Assembly (NCBI GenBank): GCA_007258455.2 | Contig: VDFB02275580.1 | Coordinates: forward strand, 90,576-154,575 | Reading direction: 5' to 3' | Source: Sequoia sempervirens | Lineage: Eukaryota; Streptophyta; Pinopsida; Cupressales; Cupressaceae | DNA length: 64,000 nt | Shown here: in pieces, positions 34,763-48,482 of the stretch | Layout: each line of letters starts with the position of its first letter | Position numbering within the stretch: the stretch's first letter is position 1 | The notes under the pieces: generated by a model | What the model saw: the letters and a program-made list of their open reading frames with translations, nothing else | Database searches by the model: none | Told to the model about the DNA's origin: nothing | Made by a program: the position numbers and the translations under genes

Positions 34763-35980
34763 ATGAGTGTTTGGTGCCCCGTTGATAATACTTTAGTGAG
34801 AAAAAGTTCTAGACTCATGGCCTCTTGCAATAGCACTTTCATTGTGGACCTTGGGATCCCACAAGCTCCTACTCCTAGTATGGACAATGGTGCATTAAGC
34901 ACTAACAATACTATTTTTATGCCTTCACCTTTCCATCCAATGAATGTTGACATCCAAACCAATTCCCTGCCGCAAGAAAAGGTCATTAATATTCATAAGG
35001 ATTCTACACATTTACAACAAAACTTGTCACTTGAAAACATTTCCACCACTGCCATACTTTCCATTGACAATCTTCATTGTTTGATTGAAAGTGATGATGG
35101 CTTGCAAGTGATGAAGAAAATTGTTGAGATTTACAATAAACATGCCTCTTCTAACACACAATCTACAAACATTCCTATAAGCCAAGGAGGACCTCAAGTT
35201 CCTCCCCCTTCAACCATAGTGTCCATACCAACTTATACCAATCTGCAAGTCCACACAACTATGCGCCAGGCTACTTCTTTCCCGATTCCACCTAGCATTC
35301 CTACTTCTCTTGTGGCATTGCAAGTCCCCTCCACTACCTTTACACCCCTTAGTATTCCTTTTACTTCCCCTAACATCACTTACACTCCATCACCATTTTC
35401 CCTTCCACCTCAAAACACTTAACCTGACCCTATTCTTACAGAACTCCTTAACACTGTTTCTTCCATGCAACATCAAATTCCCACCATTAGCCAAGGTCAA
35501 ACTGCTCCACCAACATATCATGTCCATAGCAGCCCCTTATCCTTAGAAATCTTACATTCCCCGATGCCACAAGGGATAGAAATGCCTTGGCTTGAGATAT
35601 ACGGAGGTAAAGGAGACCCTATCAACCATGTTAATGCTTATACAACTTTGTGTAGTGACTTTGTCCTTGATGATAAACTTTTAGCCAAAATTTTTCCAAG
35701 GACCTTGAAACATACTGAGTTAGAGTCATTTTCCAACTTGCCTAAGCATTCCATCTATTCCTTCAATGAACTTGTGGATGCTTTCATAAGTAACTTTCAA
35801 GTTCACATGACACCTAAAAAGACAATGGATGACCTCATGAGATGTAGACAAAACCCAAATGAAAAAATAACTGATTTTATCTCATGCTACCAATCCTTGT
35901 ATTCTCAAATAGATGTCAAGATTCCTAATGCACATCTACAAAAGATATTTATCAAAAAATTGCACAAAAAATCTTCATGA
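34763..35980 (+). pseudogene. Gag fossil of unit 1 (retrotransposon gag domain)
   Basis: The frame from the ATG at 34763 runs 405 codons with one internal stop, TAA at 35420-35422; unit 2 has TAC (Tyr) there, so it is a point nonsense mutation. The first half is Ser/Thr/Pro-rich and probably disordered. The second half, from PWLEIYGGKGDPINHVNAY to DFISCYQSLYSQID, is a Retrotrans_gag domain with the usual FPRTLK..SF..L..F..F pattern. The frame is lost after 35980 by an indel. It encodes a capsid-type protein of the gypsy lineage. Confidence 0.75.
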
Positions 35981-36196
35981 TAAGCTAACTATGATGAAAT
36001 TCCCTTCGTTTATGCATTTATGCACAACCTGTGTCAATACCATAACTCGATTTCAAGTTGTGATTCAAAATCCACTTCTCACCGATCTAAAAAACCTAAA
36101 CACAACAATCAAAACCACAATAACAATCAAAACTTTCACAAACCAAATAGAGGCTTTGTGTAGTTTATTCCACCTCCTCAACCTCAAACACAACCA

Positions 36197-36882
36197 ATGC
36201 AACCAGTTCAAAATCAATTGGCAGTTGTTAAAGCAACGGTGCCCTGTACCTATGGGGACTCGAATAGACAATTTACTCCCTTACCCGATACCCTCCATAA
36301 TACAATGAACCAATTACTTCAACAACACATGCTCACTTTTCCATTTGTTAGACCACTTGATCCAAACCAACCATTACCACCCACCTTCAAACCTAACGCT
36401 TATTGTCATTTTCATCGCCAAAATGGACATTACACTGAACACTGCAAGCGTCTAAAACATCTAGTTCAAGACCTCATTGATTTAGGCCATTTGTCAATTG
36501 CGGGTGTTAATGATCAAGGCAATAAATCTGTTGCACCCACTAACCAGAACTTACAAATTTTCACAAATCCTAGATGCCTAAATACACTATTTCATTTGTC
36601 AAGGCTAGCGAACCTCCAAACACTAATGTAATGACTGTTGATACAAACAATGAACAACATGATATACCTCCACTTGTTACTGAAGATAGTCCTATGGATC
36701 AAATTATGGCTACAATAGACGTTATCCCTCGTAAGGGCCAAACCACTAAATCTCTTGATATCACTTTTTCTGCTAAAGACATCATACAAAAGTTTCTTGA
36801 TGGTCCTCTCTACATAACTAGCAGAATCTATGATAAGCCCACTAATGGGAGATTAATAGATCCCACTTGTGGCAGAACATGA
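36197..36882 (+). pseudogene. Gag C-terminus and start of protease, unit 1
   Basis: The frame 36197-36631 carries [20 protein letters not shown] followed by DLIDLGHL. This is the C-x-FH..GH-x-T-x2-C knuckle typical of several plant gypsy gags. Overlapping frame 36574-36882 carries the linker into protease (SPMDQIMATIDVIPRKGQTT). One frameshift separates it from the gag fossil upstream. Confidence 0.65.
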
Positions 36883-37428
36883 TCACAGAGAAGTTTCTAG
36901 TATTACATGAGTTATATCAAGATGATAATAATAAACCAACTGCATGGATTAAGACATTCTATTTTTGCATGCCCTACAATTGAATCAATCATACTCCCCT
37001 TATAGATAGGACCTAAAACTTTAGATGTAACATTATCAATTATTCCACAATCTAACCAATTTTGTTTATGGCTAGGCCACCCTTGGCTTCACTCAATGAA
37101 AGTGGTCCCATCAGTGGTTCACAAGTGTTTGAAGTTTCCACATGTCAATGAAATATTTACAGTACACCATAGTGGATTTAATCCCCTATCCTCTAAAGGC
37201 AATTTTTCATTAGAATCCTTTTGGCCTGAACCCATGGAACTCATCACCCCTCAAAAAGACTTCTTTTTCATAGCTTATCAAAAGTTCAAAGCCAAAAAAA
37301 TAACTGAATTGTCTCTTCGTGGCACATCCCTATCCACTTCTGCACCTCCTATCATAGATGAAACCCATGTGCTTCAACCTAAGACAGACATCAATAACCC
37401 ATACAACCTCATAACCAACCACCCTTAG
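36883..37428 (+). pseudogene. Aspartic protease fossil, unit 1
   Basis: Across frame breaks, the sequence about NQFCLWLGHPWLHSMKVVPS and HKCLKFPHVNEIFTVHH (37063-37180) matches the second half of plant gypsy protease, which usually reads LLLGRPWIHAMKAVPSTLHQ. The segment about the active-site aspartate is not convincingly recognisable. Nothing after 37428 resembles RT. Confidence 0.6.
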
Positions 37429-37499
37429 ACATTTCCCCACCATCATTTAAACAACCAAGGGAAAATGAAAAAACTCATATCATAGCTCCTCGCATTAAA

Positions 37500-38102
37500 A
37501 AAGTGTATAAAGCAAAAGAGAAAGTGGTTGACCTGTCTTCTTTGGTTTCTTCTTTTCTTCCCCATTTGGAATTAGAAGAATGTATGATGCCTCAAACCTC
37601 TCTTACACCTCAAAAACTCTAAAACCAAATTAAACGAAACCATAGTTCTAGGGAACATAGGTGTTGTCGTTGTCTCATTTCTCATTAATATCACATGGAA
37701 GAACATAAAGAAAATCAACCTCCCCCTTTGACAGAAGTAATAGATGACCACCCTCCTTCTCTTGAACTGCCACAAGACAATCTAGTGCAACAATCACAAC
37801 AAAATGAACCAATCCAACAAACACAACTTTTGGTACATCCATCCTTAGAAATCACCCTTCATCCTCCTATTGTCATTAATCTTGATATTGTTGATGATGA
37901 TGCGATGATAGAAAAAATATATGAAGAAGAGCATAACGACCTAAATTCTCTATTTTCATCTACAATGAGCTTACATGATAAATCCTCTCAACCAAGTGAA
38001 GAACCTGGTATGACTCCTAGTTCGGCACTTGCAATTATTCCTTGGATAGTCAACCACCCTCACATTACACTGAACATGATTGGGAGGAAAATGACTCGTT
38101 AG
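37500..38102 (+). pseudogene. Unidentified downstream ORF fossil, unit 1
   Basis: This stretch reads KAKEKVVDLSS.. then, from the ATG at 37695, a 135-codon frame EEHKENQPPPLTEVIDDHPP..LNSLFSSTMSLHDKSS ending IIPWIVNHPHITLNMIGRK. The homologous unit-2 frame is at 44678-45274. It is acidic and proline-rich, with a basic NRIKQNRGARERRRHH patch in unit 2 only. The position where RT would begin is thus filled with a different protein of unknown function. Confidence 0.4.
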
Positions 38103-39884
38103 ATTGTTGACTTGCATTTGCCCTAACTAGCCTTTTTTCTTTTTTTTTATTTTTTTCCTTTTTATTTTCCTTTCATGTGTGTATCATGTTCCCTTGTATC
38201 GTGTGTTTCATGTTCTCTCAGATCTTTCTATTCGACTTCTATTCTTCTAATCGTCGTGCATTGTCTTTTCCCCATTTTTGTTTTGTGTTCTCCTTTGTAT
38301 TACAAAGTGTACAGGTTCTATGTCTCTTCCATGTTGCCCCGTGCTGTCCTTTTGTGTGGTTTTTTTCATTTTTGTTTTTTCTCCTTTGGGGATGATGCCA
38401 TATAGACTCCATATGTCTCTTCCATGTTGACCCAAAAGATCCTTTTTCCTTTTGTTTTGTGTTTTCCTTTTGGAGATGATGCGAGGCATTGAGACCAAAA
38501 TGTCTCCTTCATGTTGACCCAAAATATTTTTCATTTTCTTTCACCTTTTAATTTTCGTTTCCTTTTCGCTTTTTTTTTCCTTTTTGGGACAATGCAAGGC
38601 ATTGAGATCGAAATGTCTCTTTCATGTTGACCCAAAATGTACTTTCTTTTTCCTTTGATTTTGCTCTCTTTATGTCATTCTTCTAGTTCTATGTGCTTTG
38701 GGGAATTATTACAGTTCTGAGCTCTTTCATAAAAACATTGTAGAAACGATCATACAGACCCCAAATCCATAGATCCCTTATGTGTTTGGTCTGCTCTTTT
38801 CTGGGGGGCAACTCCCTTTCTTTTTTTTCATTTTCCTTGGATGATGCACCCTTAACTCTTTGAAACATGAATTGGCATAGGACTCTCCCAAGTTAGCCTC
38901 ATGTCTTGTTTTCCTTTTGCATTCTCTTTCCTTCTCTACTTTAAAGTAATTTCTCACAGTTCTACGATGTGTAGCAATTCCTTTAAAGTGGGGGGCATAC
39001 ATTACCATTAATTCATTTGCATTCTTGGTTCATAGTGTATCCTTGTCATTTATGTGATGCGTTTGTAAGTTTTTGGATGACATTGTGTATGATGTCCTTC
39101 ATAATTGTGATCTATCTTAGCATATTACATTCATCTCGGTGGCTTGATGCGACACACTACATCCCCTAAGTTGTGAATATACTATTCTTTGATTGGTCCT
39201 CTCTTGGAGAGATTAGGCACAATGTTCCCTAAGTGACTAACCTTGCATAAACTTAAAAAGACTCCTATGAACATCTTTTAAATTTTACATTTTACTTTTT
39301 TTCCACCTTGCATAATGCAACTTGCATGACTATGGTACCTTCCTTTTGTTCATGAAATTTTTCTTTGTGCCGCCTTGTTAAAGTTATCAAGAGGTATAAC
39401 TTTGATATGGTTGAGCAGAAGTTTCTCCACCTATCTGGGCATGACTTTTCCCCCATAGCCACCTTTGTGTGTGTGTGAGTGCATACCAACTAGCATATGT
39501 ATCTTTACCTTTTTGATTTCTCACCCCACAAACAATTAGATGTTTTGTGGCCCCAGAGTGAGTACATTTGGGCCTTCTCACCCAATGGACCATCATGTGT
39601 TATGTCACCCCAAAGTGAGTACACATTCTCAATCAGCCTAGATCTAATCCACAACTAGGTTGATAGACGATCAAATCTTTATCTGATTCATTTCAACACT
39701 TGTGTGATCCTTTGTTTTTACACTTAGTTTGTCAGGGGATCATCATCATGGGGGCTTGATCATCCCTCTTCATTGTTATTCCATCTTACAACATAAGTGC
39801 ATTTGAACCCTCCCTCTCAATAGCCATGGCTACTTTAGTGTGAGTTTAAAGCAAGTTCATCCTCTCACTAAAGTGGGGGCTAAA
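38103..39884 (+). other. Non-coding 3' region of unit 1, with short tandem repeats
   Basis: The phrase ATGTTGACCCAAAA occurs at 38424, 38511 and 38624 in T-rich DNA, each preceded by GTCTC and a GGGATGATGC-like phrase. Unit 2 has four such copies (45514, 45607, 45695 and 45807). The region ends in the purine tract at 39871-39884. No RT or integrase is seen. Confidence 0.7.
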
Positions 39885-41486
39885 TGTATCATAGAAAAAT
39901 GACCCCTTGTCATTTTCATGGCCTTTTAGGTCTTGTTTTATGGTGTTTGATCAATTTTACTCTGATTTTAGGATGTAACATGGCTTGAATATGCATATTT
40001 AGGTACTAAAATTTAAATAATGATGTCTTGTGAAGGTGTTGTGAAGTGTTGTAAAACATTTCTACATTCTTCTACACTCTATTCAGTACAATTCACCTAA
40101 AAATCATCTTTTCATCACTAAACAAGTCCTATTTTGAAGTGTTGTAAAGTCTTGTAACAAGATTTCACGCTTTTCTATGGACTTCACCATTTACCCCTTT
40201 CTTATGTTTTATTTGACCCATATATGCCCTCACATGTCTTAATTAAGTGTATTTTTGAATGTTAACCTGACAAACAACATTAAATACAACTTAATTCTTG
40301 ACACTCATTTTCAGGTCCTAGGTGGGACCCATTCACCATGGGTGGCGAATTAGTCCCCCTTAGCTCCAAATTCAAAATATTTTAAATTTCCTTTCGGATT
40401 TTTATTCAAAAACACAAGTTGATGTTAGCCTGTGATGAGGTATGAATGCGTAACTAAGGCATAAGATTGTATAAATTAGCAATTTTCACCACATTTTACA
40501 TCTCCTTAATCATTCAATCATTCATTCACACATTTCAAGCATTCAAGCATCTTACAACATCTTATCAGGCATTATTCAAGCATTTGGAGCATCCATTAAC
40601 ATTACTTTAGATTTGCATTATCAAGGGTTTGGTAAGTTGATAGCAATTGTATGTTATTAGTTTATCATCCTCTTTCACTTCATTGTTTCATTAAGGGTTT
40701 GATTACCAAAAAGTGGGCTTTGACCAAGGTGAACCCCTATTTGCTAACCTTCAACCATTTTTCCCCTATTGCACGTGTGTTTGTAGACCTTTATGTGTAG
40801 ATTTATGAAGCTTTTTGGTATTGAAAAGTGGAGAACAAGTCAACTAGGTGCTTCAAGTCAACTCATTCATATTTCAAGCTTGAAGAAGGTTCTATGTCTG
40901 TTTCCTGCATAATTGACTTCAACAACTCGACAATCAGAGATTTCTAGATCTAGTGTTGTAGAGTTTTCTCTTGATTTTTCAGAATTTTGGGAGAGGACTG
41001 ATTCGCCACCAGTAGTGAATGAGTCCCACCTCAGGACTGAAAAATTGAATTTTGTCATATTCTAGATCCCGACAGTCAGAAACTAGTTTCTGACAATTTT
41101 TCACCAGTAGCAAGATTAATTCATAGCCCTGGGTGAATGAGTCCCACTGTGAAATTTTAGTAATTCTAGTCAACATTCGCAACATTATAGATTCATCAAA
41201 CATTGTCCAGGTGCACTCTATTTCATCTCATTTCTTTTTGTTTTGCATTATTTCATGTTTTAGTTCATTGTTTGCATATCATAGTGTGTTTTCAAACATA
41301 CCATACATCTTACTTTTGCATTCATATTCATTCATTTGCATTTAGATTACTTCATTTAGCTTAGACAATATTCCACATAACATATTTTGAATGAACCCTA
41401 CAGCATTTTTGGCCTAACTCTCTCCTTTTAGGTGAAAAACCCTAGAAGAGCTAGAGAAGTCCTAAGAGCCAAAAGCCTACAATTCA
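39885..41486 (+). repeat. LTR2, shared by the two units of the compound element
   Basis: It is 1602 bp, the longest of the three copies. It acts as 3' LTR of unit 1 (purine tract on its left) and 5' LTR of unit 2 (primer site on its right). Confidence 0.85.
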
Positions 41487-41941
41487 TTTTGGTGAACTTG
41501 CATTTTGAACACTTTGCATTTCTGATTTAATTCACATATTGCATCTTAGTTTACATTTGCATCAACATTCAATTAGGAAATTGTTTTTTTTTTGCATTAT
41601 AGGACTTTTCATATTGCATTAGTGAAAACTTCACTTAGATTTCATTTTTGCATTGCATCTCATTAAAAAAACTGAAAAATTTGCATTCTACATCCTTTAT
41701 TGCATTTTGTAGAGCATTAAAATCATCTTAAAAAATTTTAAAAATAGACAAAAACATCATACTGCGACTCATTCGCCACTCTTGGCTAAGTAGTGCATCT
41801 GCACTTTTTAAAACAACATTTCTAGCATTTTCCTGCATTTCTATTTGTTGTAGTTAGTTCTCTTTTATAGTTAGCAGCATTTCTATTTAGACATCTTAGA
41901 TTACCTTGCATTTGATTTCACCCCCTCCTTTGTGCTACTTG

Positions 41942-43400
41942 TATGAGTGTTTGGTGCCCCATTGACAATACTTTAGTGAGAAAAAGTTATAGACTCATGG
42001 CCTCCCGCGATAGCACTTTCGTTGTGGACCTTGGGATCTCATGAGCTCCTACTCCTAGTATGGACAATGGTGCATTAAGCACTAACAATACTAGTTCTAT
42101 GCCTTCACCTTTCCATCCAATGAATGTTGACATCCAAACCAATTCCCTCCCGCAAGAAAAGGCCATTAATATTCATGAGGATTTTGCACATTTACAACAA
42201 AACTTGTCACTTGAAAACATTTCCACCACTGCCATACCTGCCATTGGCAATCTTAATCATTTGATTGAAAGTGATAATGGCTTGCACAAGTGATGAAGAA
42301 AATTGTTGAGATTTACAATAAGCATGCCTCTTCTAACACACAATCCGCAAAAATTCCTATAATCCAAGGAGGACCTCAAGTTCCTACCCCTTCAACCATA
42401 GCATCCATACCAACTTATACCAATCTGCAAGTCCACACAACTATGCACCAGGCTACTTCTTTCCCAATTCCACCTAGCATTCCTACTTCTCTTGTGGCAT
42501 CGCAAGTCCCCTCCACTACCTTTACACCCCTTAGTATTCCTTTTACTTCCCCTAACATCACTTACACTCCATCACCATTTTCCCTTCCACCTCAAAACAC
42601 TTACCCCCCTATTCTTACACAACTCCTTAACACCATTTCTTCCATGCAACATCAACTTTCCACCATTAGCCAAGGTCAAACCGCTCCACCAACATATCAT
42701 GTCCATAGCAGCCCCTTATCCTTAGAAATCTTATGTGCCCCGATGCCACAAGGGATATAAATGCCTTGGTTTTAGAAATACAGAGGTAAAGGAGACCCTA
42801 TAAACCATGTTAATGCTTATACAGCTTTGTGTGGTGACTTTGTCCTTGATGATAAACTCTTAGCCAAACTATTTCCAAGGACCTTGAAAGATACTTCCTT
42901 AGAGTGGTTTTCCAACTTTCCTAATCCTTCCATTCCTTCAATGAACTTGTGGATTCTTTCATAAGTAACTTTCAAGTTCACATGACACCTAAAAAGACAA
43001 TGGCTAACCTCATGAGATGTAGATAAAACCCAAATGAAAAAATAACTAATTTTATCTCATGCTACCAATCCTTGTATGCTCAAATAGATGTCAAGATTCC
43101 TGATGCATATCTACAAAATATTTTTATCAAAAACTTGCACAAAAAATCTTCATGATAAGCTAACTATGATAAAAGTCCCTTCGTTTATGCATTTATGCAC
43201 AACCCTGTGTGAATACCATAACTCGATTTCAAGTCGTGATCCAAAATCCACTTCTCATCGAGATGAAAAACCTAAACACAACAATCAAAACCACAATAAA
43301 AATCAAACTTTCACAAACCAAATAGAGGCTTTGTGTAGTTTATTCCGCCTCCTCAACCTCAACCACAACCAATGCAACCAGTTCAAAATCAATTGGTAGC
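41942..43400 (+). pseudogene. Gag fossil of unit 2
   Basis: It is homologous to 34763-36200. It is broken by a TGA early on (after VVDLGIS), a frameshift near 42290 (an extra base pair step after NGLHK), a TAA near 42760 and a further stop in the capsid domain near 43024. The domain keeps FPRTLKDTSLEWFSNF, a better match to the family than unit 1. The different damage in the two units means both decayed independently after the duplication. Confidence 0.7.
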
Positions 43401-44538
43401 TGTTAAAGCAACAGTTCCCTGTACCTATGGGGACCCAAATAGACAATTTACTCCATTACCTGATAACCTCCATAATACAATGAACCAATTACTTCAACAA
43501 CGCATGCTCACTTTTCCACCTGTTAGACCACTTGATCCAAACCAACCATTACCACCCACCTTCAAACCTAATTCTTATTGTCATTTTCATTGCCAAAATG
43601 GACATTACACTAAACACTGCAAATGTCTAAAACATCTAGTTCAAGACCTCATTGATTTAGGACATTTGTCAATTGTGGGTGTTAATGATCAAGTCAATAA
43701 ATCTATTGCACCCACTAACCAGAACTTACAAATTTTCACAAATCCTAGATGCCTAAACACACTACTTCATTTTTCAAGGCTAGCGAACCTCCAAACACTA
43801 ATGTAATGACTATTGATACGAACAATGAACAATATGATATACCTCCACCTGTTACTGAAGATAGTCCTATGGATCAAATTATGGCTATGATAGACGTTAT
43901 CCCTCGTAAGGGCCAAACCACTAAATCTCTTGATATCACTTTTTCTGCTAAATACATACTACAAAAGCTTCTTGATGGTCCTCTCTACATAGTTGGCAGA
44001 ATATATGATAATCCCACTAATGGGATATTAATAGATCTCGCTTGTGGCGAGAACGTGATCATAGAGGAGTTTCTAGTATTACATGAGTTATATCAAGATG
44101 ATTATAATAAACCAACTTCATGGATTAAGACATGTTGGTTTTGCATGCCCTACGATTGAATTGATCATACTCCCCTTACAGATAGGACCTAAAACTTTGG
44201 ATGTAACATTTTCAATTATTCCACAATCTAACAAATTTTGTTTGTGGCTAGGCCACCCTTGGCTTTGCTCAATGAAAGCGGTCCCATTAGTGCTTCACAA
44301 GTGTTTGAAGTTTCCACATGGAAATGAAATATTTACTATACACCATAGTGGATTTAATCCCCTATCCTCTAAAGGCAATTTTTCATTAGAGGCCTTTTGG
44401 CCTGAACCCATGGAACCCATCACCCCTCGAAAAGACTTTCTTTTTCATAGCTTATCAAAAGTTCAAAGCCAAAAAAATAACGGAATTGTCTCTTCGTGGC
44501 ACATCCTCGTCCACTTTCACACCTCCTATCATAGATGA
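43372..44538 (+). pseudogene. Gag C-terminus and protease fossil of unit 2
   Basis: 43372-43806 carries the knuckle YCHFHCQNGHYTKHCKCLKH. 43749-44159 carries the linker to IGRIYDNPTNGILIDLACGE. 44083-44538 carries LPLQIGPKTLDVTFSIIPQS and LWLGHPWLCSMKAVPLVLHK, the C-terminal part of a gypsy aspartic protease. The three frames overlap by frameshifts. Confidence 0.7.
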
Positions 44539-44677
44539 AACCATGCTTCAACCTGAGATAGACATCAAACAACCCATACAACCTCATAACCAACTTCCCT
44601 TAGACACTTCCCCACCATCATTTAAATGACCAAGGGCAAATGAAACAAATATTTTCATACCTCCTCACATCAAACAA

Positions 44678-45274
44678 GTGTATAAAGCAAAAGAGAAAGC
44701 GGTTGACCTGTCTTCTTCGGTTTCTTCCATTCTTCCACCTTTGGAAGCAGAAAAACCTATGATGCCTCAAACCGCTCTTACACCTCAACAACTCCAAAAC
44801 CGAATTAAACAAAACCGCGGTGCTAGGGAACGTAGGCGTCATCATTGTCTCCTTCCTCGTGAATCTCACATGGAAGAACATAAAGAAAATCAACCTCCCC
44901 CTTTGACAGAAGTAATAGATGACCACCCTCCTTCTCCTAAACTACCACAAGACAGTCCAGTGTAACAATCACAACAAAATGAACCAATCCAACAGCCATA
45001 GCTTTTGATACATCCATCCTTAGAAATCACGCTTCATCCTCCTATTGTCATTAATCTTGATGATAATGATGATGATGTGATGATAGCAAAAATAGATGAA
45101 GTAGTGGATAATGACCTAAATTCTCTATTTTCATCTACAATGAGCTTACATGATAAATCCTCTCAATGTGAAGAACCTGGTACGACTCCTAGTTTGGCAC
45201 TTGCAATTATACCTTTGGATGTCAACTGCCCTCGCATTACATTGAACATGATTGGTAGGCGGATGACTTGTTAG
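44678..45274 (+). pseudogene. Unidentified downstream ORF fossil, unit 2
   Basis: It is homologous to 37500-38102. The first part (44678-44965) is less damaged than in unit 1 and shows a basic segment LQNRIKQNRGARERRRHH followed by the acidic, proline-rich part. A stop at 44965 separates it from 45005-45274 (HPSLEITLHPPIVINL to NMIGRRMTC). Confidence 0.4.
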
Positions 45275-45936
45275 ATGGTTGACTTGCATTCGCCTAACTA
45301 GCCTTTTTGCTTTTCTCTTTTTATTTTTTTCCTTTTTATTTTCCTTTCATGTGTGTATCGTGTTCCTCTGTATCATGTGTTTGATGTTCCCTCTCTTTGT
45401 ACACTTCTATTCGTACCTCTATTCTTCTAATCATCGTACATTGTATTTTTCCCTTTTTGTTTTGTGTTCTCCTTTTGGGGATGACGCAAAGCATAGACAC
45501 CCTATGTCTCTTCCATGTTGACCCAAAAGGTACTTGTCTTTTTCATTTTTGTTTTTTGTTCTCCTTTTGGGGATGACGCAAAGCGTAGAGACGCCCTATG
45601 TCTTCCATGTTGACCTAAAATATCCTTTTTCCTTTTTGTTTTGTGTTTTCCTTTTGGGGATGACGTAAGGCATTGAGACCGAAATGTCTCCTTCATGTTG
45701 ACCCAAAAGATTTTTCATTTTCTTTTGCCTTTTCATTTCCATTTCCTTTTCGCTTGTGTTTTCCTTTTGGGGATGATGCAAGGCATTGAGACCGAAATTT
45801 CTCTTCATGTTGACCCAAAACGTACTTTCTTTTTCCTTTGATTTCACTCTATTTGTGTTATTCTTCCATTTCTATGTGCTTTGGGAATGATGGCAGCTCC
45901 AAACTCTTTCATAAAAACATTGCAAAGAATGAATAT

Positions 45937-47332
45937 AAGTGTTGCAAGAGGTCGAAGTCCACTTTTGGCCAAAAAGTGGAAGTGTTTCTTCCCCGGGATT
46001 TTCAGCATTTGACACACACTTGACCTTAAAATTTGTGCTACACTTAGAGATGGAATCTTCAAAAAAGTCACAAACCATAAAATATAGTACTCAGAGTCTA
46101 GTTTCCAAATATGTAATTTATTTTAATACCCAGATTGTACAAATTGAGTTTCAATAGGTGTTTCTAAAAACCACTGTTTAAAAGTCACTTTTTTTATACC
46201 ATACCATGCACATGTACAACATCCATATTTTGACCTAAATTAATGTATTTTTCTAAATCCTTTTGGGAAAAGATTTGTGAATCGCTGAATCTTGTTCTTG
46301 ATATTTTTTTGTAATTTTTTATTGAATTTTTTTTTTTTGTTAATTTTTTATTAGGCATACTTGTCATTTTGAAAAATTGTCGTGTACGACACACATAAGA
46401 TGACCTTAACTTATCATTTTTTTATTTTTTTTAAATTGAAAAGAATTTTCTAAAGTTTTTTCTCGTGCTATCCTTTCGTCAAAAATGTTGTGTTGATCAA
46501 AAGTTATTAAAATATTAAAAAACCCTAATATTTAAAGTTGATGGACCAATTTAATCATAAATTAATTAAAAAATAGAAAAAATAATACAATTGTAAAAAA
46601 AAATACATATTTGGAATCTGCAATGTCTCATCTAAAATGGGTTTTAATTTTGTCAAATAATTCTGCAAAAAATGCCATTAGCCATATGTCCAAATCAGTG
46701 TTTTTCTCTAACATTGTTAGGACCTTCAACTTGCAGGTCAAACCAGGTTGAAGGCCTAGGTTCGGATTCCCAATGCTTTCCCTGAACCAAACTACAAAGC
46801 AAAAACCTGATCACAAAGCAAATTCAAATTCAAATTTTTGGAAACGAGATCCCATTTTGTAAAGCGGGATCCCATTTTGTTTATTTAAAACGGAATCCTG
46901 TTTTCAAAATTGCCAAAAACGAGAAATTTCCATTTTAAAACCTTTAAAATGGGATTCATTCTTAGGGAATTTTTTCAGGGGCCTAAAATTTCAAAAATGG
47001 AACGCTTTTCAAAAACGGGATCCCGCTTTGAAAAACTTCCAAATTTCAAAACGGGATCTCGTTTCAAAAACTTTCCATTTTTGAAATTTTCGCTTTTGAA
47101 AATTTCAAACGATCCCATTTTTAAATTTTTCAAAAACAAAAAATTTAAAAGACGAGATTTCAATTTTTTAAAAAGCGAGATCCCATTTTTAATTTAGGCC
47201 CGAGATCCTATTTTTTAAAAACAGGATCCTGTTTCTTAAAAAGCGAGATCCCGTTTTTGCAATGCTGATTTCGTTTTTTTGGCTAAGGAAAAAACTTCCT
47301 CGTTTCGTGGACTCAACTTCTTGTACTTACCC
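45937..47332 (+). mobile_element. TIR element with GGGATCCCG array inside unit 2
   Basis: It is absent from the matching place in unit 1 (near 38740), so the insertion is directly shown. The left end (AAGTGTTGCAAGAGGTCGAA) and the inverted right end (GGGTAAGTACAAGAAGTTGA) are related. A palindrome about GGCCAAAAAGTGG lies just inside the left end. The right third (46840-47265) is a string of GGGATCCCGTTT-like words joined by A- and T-runs. No transposase is coded. A homologue in reverse orientation is at 19240-20361. Confidence 0.75.
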
Positions 47333-48482
47333 ACATATTGACCCCAAATCCATAGATCCCTTATGTGTTTGGTGTGCTCTTTTTTTTTGGGGGGGGGGGG
47401 CAAATCCCTTTCTTTGTTTTTCATTTTTCTTGACATGATGCAGCCTAACTTTGAAACATATGACTTGGCATAGGGCTTTCCAAGTTGGCTCTCATGTCTT
47501 GTTTTCCTTTTTGCATTCTATTTCCTTCTCTACTTTAAAGTACTTGCTCACAGAACGACGTGTAGCAATTCCTTTAAAGTGGGGGGCATACATTACCATT
47601 AATTCATTTGCATTCTTGGTTCATAGTGTAGCCTTGTCATTTATGTGATGCATTAGTAACTTTGTGGATGACATTGGGTATGATGTCCTTCATAATTGTG
47701 ATCTATCTTAGCATATTACATTCCTCTTGTTGGCTTGATGTGACACACTGTATCCCCTAAGGTTTGAATATACTATGTTTTGATTAGTCCTCTCTTGGAG
47801 ACATTAGGCACAATGTTCCCTAAGTGATTGACCTTGCATAAAATTAACAAGACTCCTTTGAACATCTTTTACATTTTACATTTTTACATTTTACATTTTA
47901 CTTTTTGCCACCTTGCATAACGCAACTTGCATGACTATGGTACCTTCCTTTTGTTCATGACATTTTTCTTTGTGGCACCTTGTTAAAGTTATCAGGAAGT
48001 ATAACTTTGATATGGTTGAGCAGGAAGCCAACCTAACGGCATGACTTTTCCCCATAGCCACCTTTTTGTTTGTGAATGCATACCAACTAGCTTATGTATC
48101 TTACCTTTTTGGGCTTTCTCACCCTGCGGACAGTTAGAAGTTTCGTGGCCCTAGAGTGAGTACATTTGGGCCTTCTCACCCAGGGGACCATCATGTGTTA
48201 TGTTGCCCTAGAGTGAGTACACCTCAATCAGCCTAGATCTAATCCACAACTAATTGGACAGATGATCAAAGCTTCATCCAATTCATTTCAACACTTGTGT
48301 GTTCCTTTGTTCTTATGCTTAGTTTTCCATGGGATCTTCATCCTGGGGTCTTGATCATCCCTCTTGATCATTGTTATTCCATCTTGCTAACATAACTGCA
48401 TTTGAACCCTCCTCTCGATGTTCATGGCCACTTAAGTGTGAGTTTGAAGCAAGTTCATCCTCTCACTAAAGTGGGGGCTAAA

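Noticed and set aside
46910..47163. Overlapping 95- and 62-codon frames on both strands
   Set aside because: They arise from the self-complementary GGGATCCCG/AAA array and have no protein-like composition.
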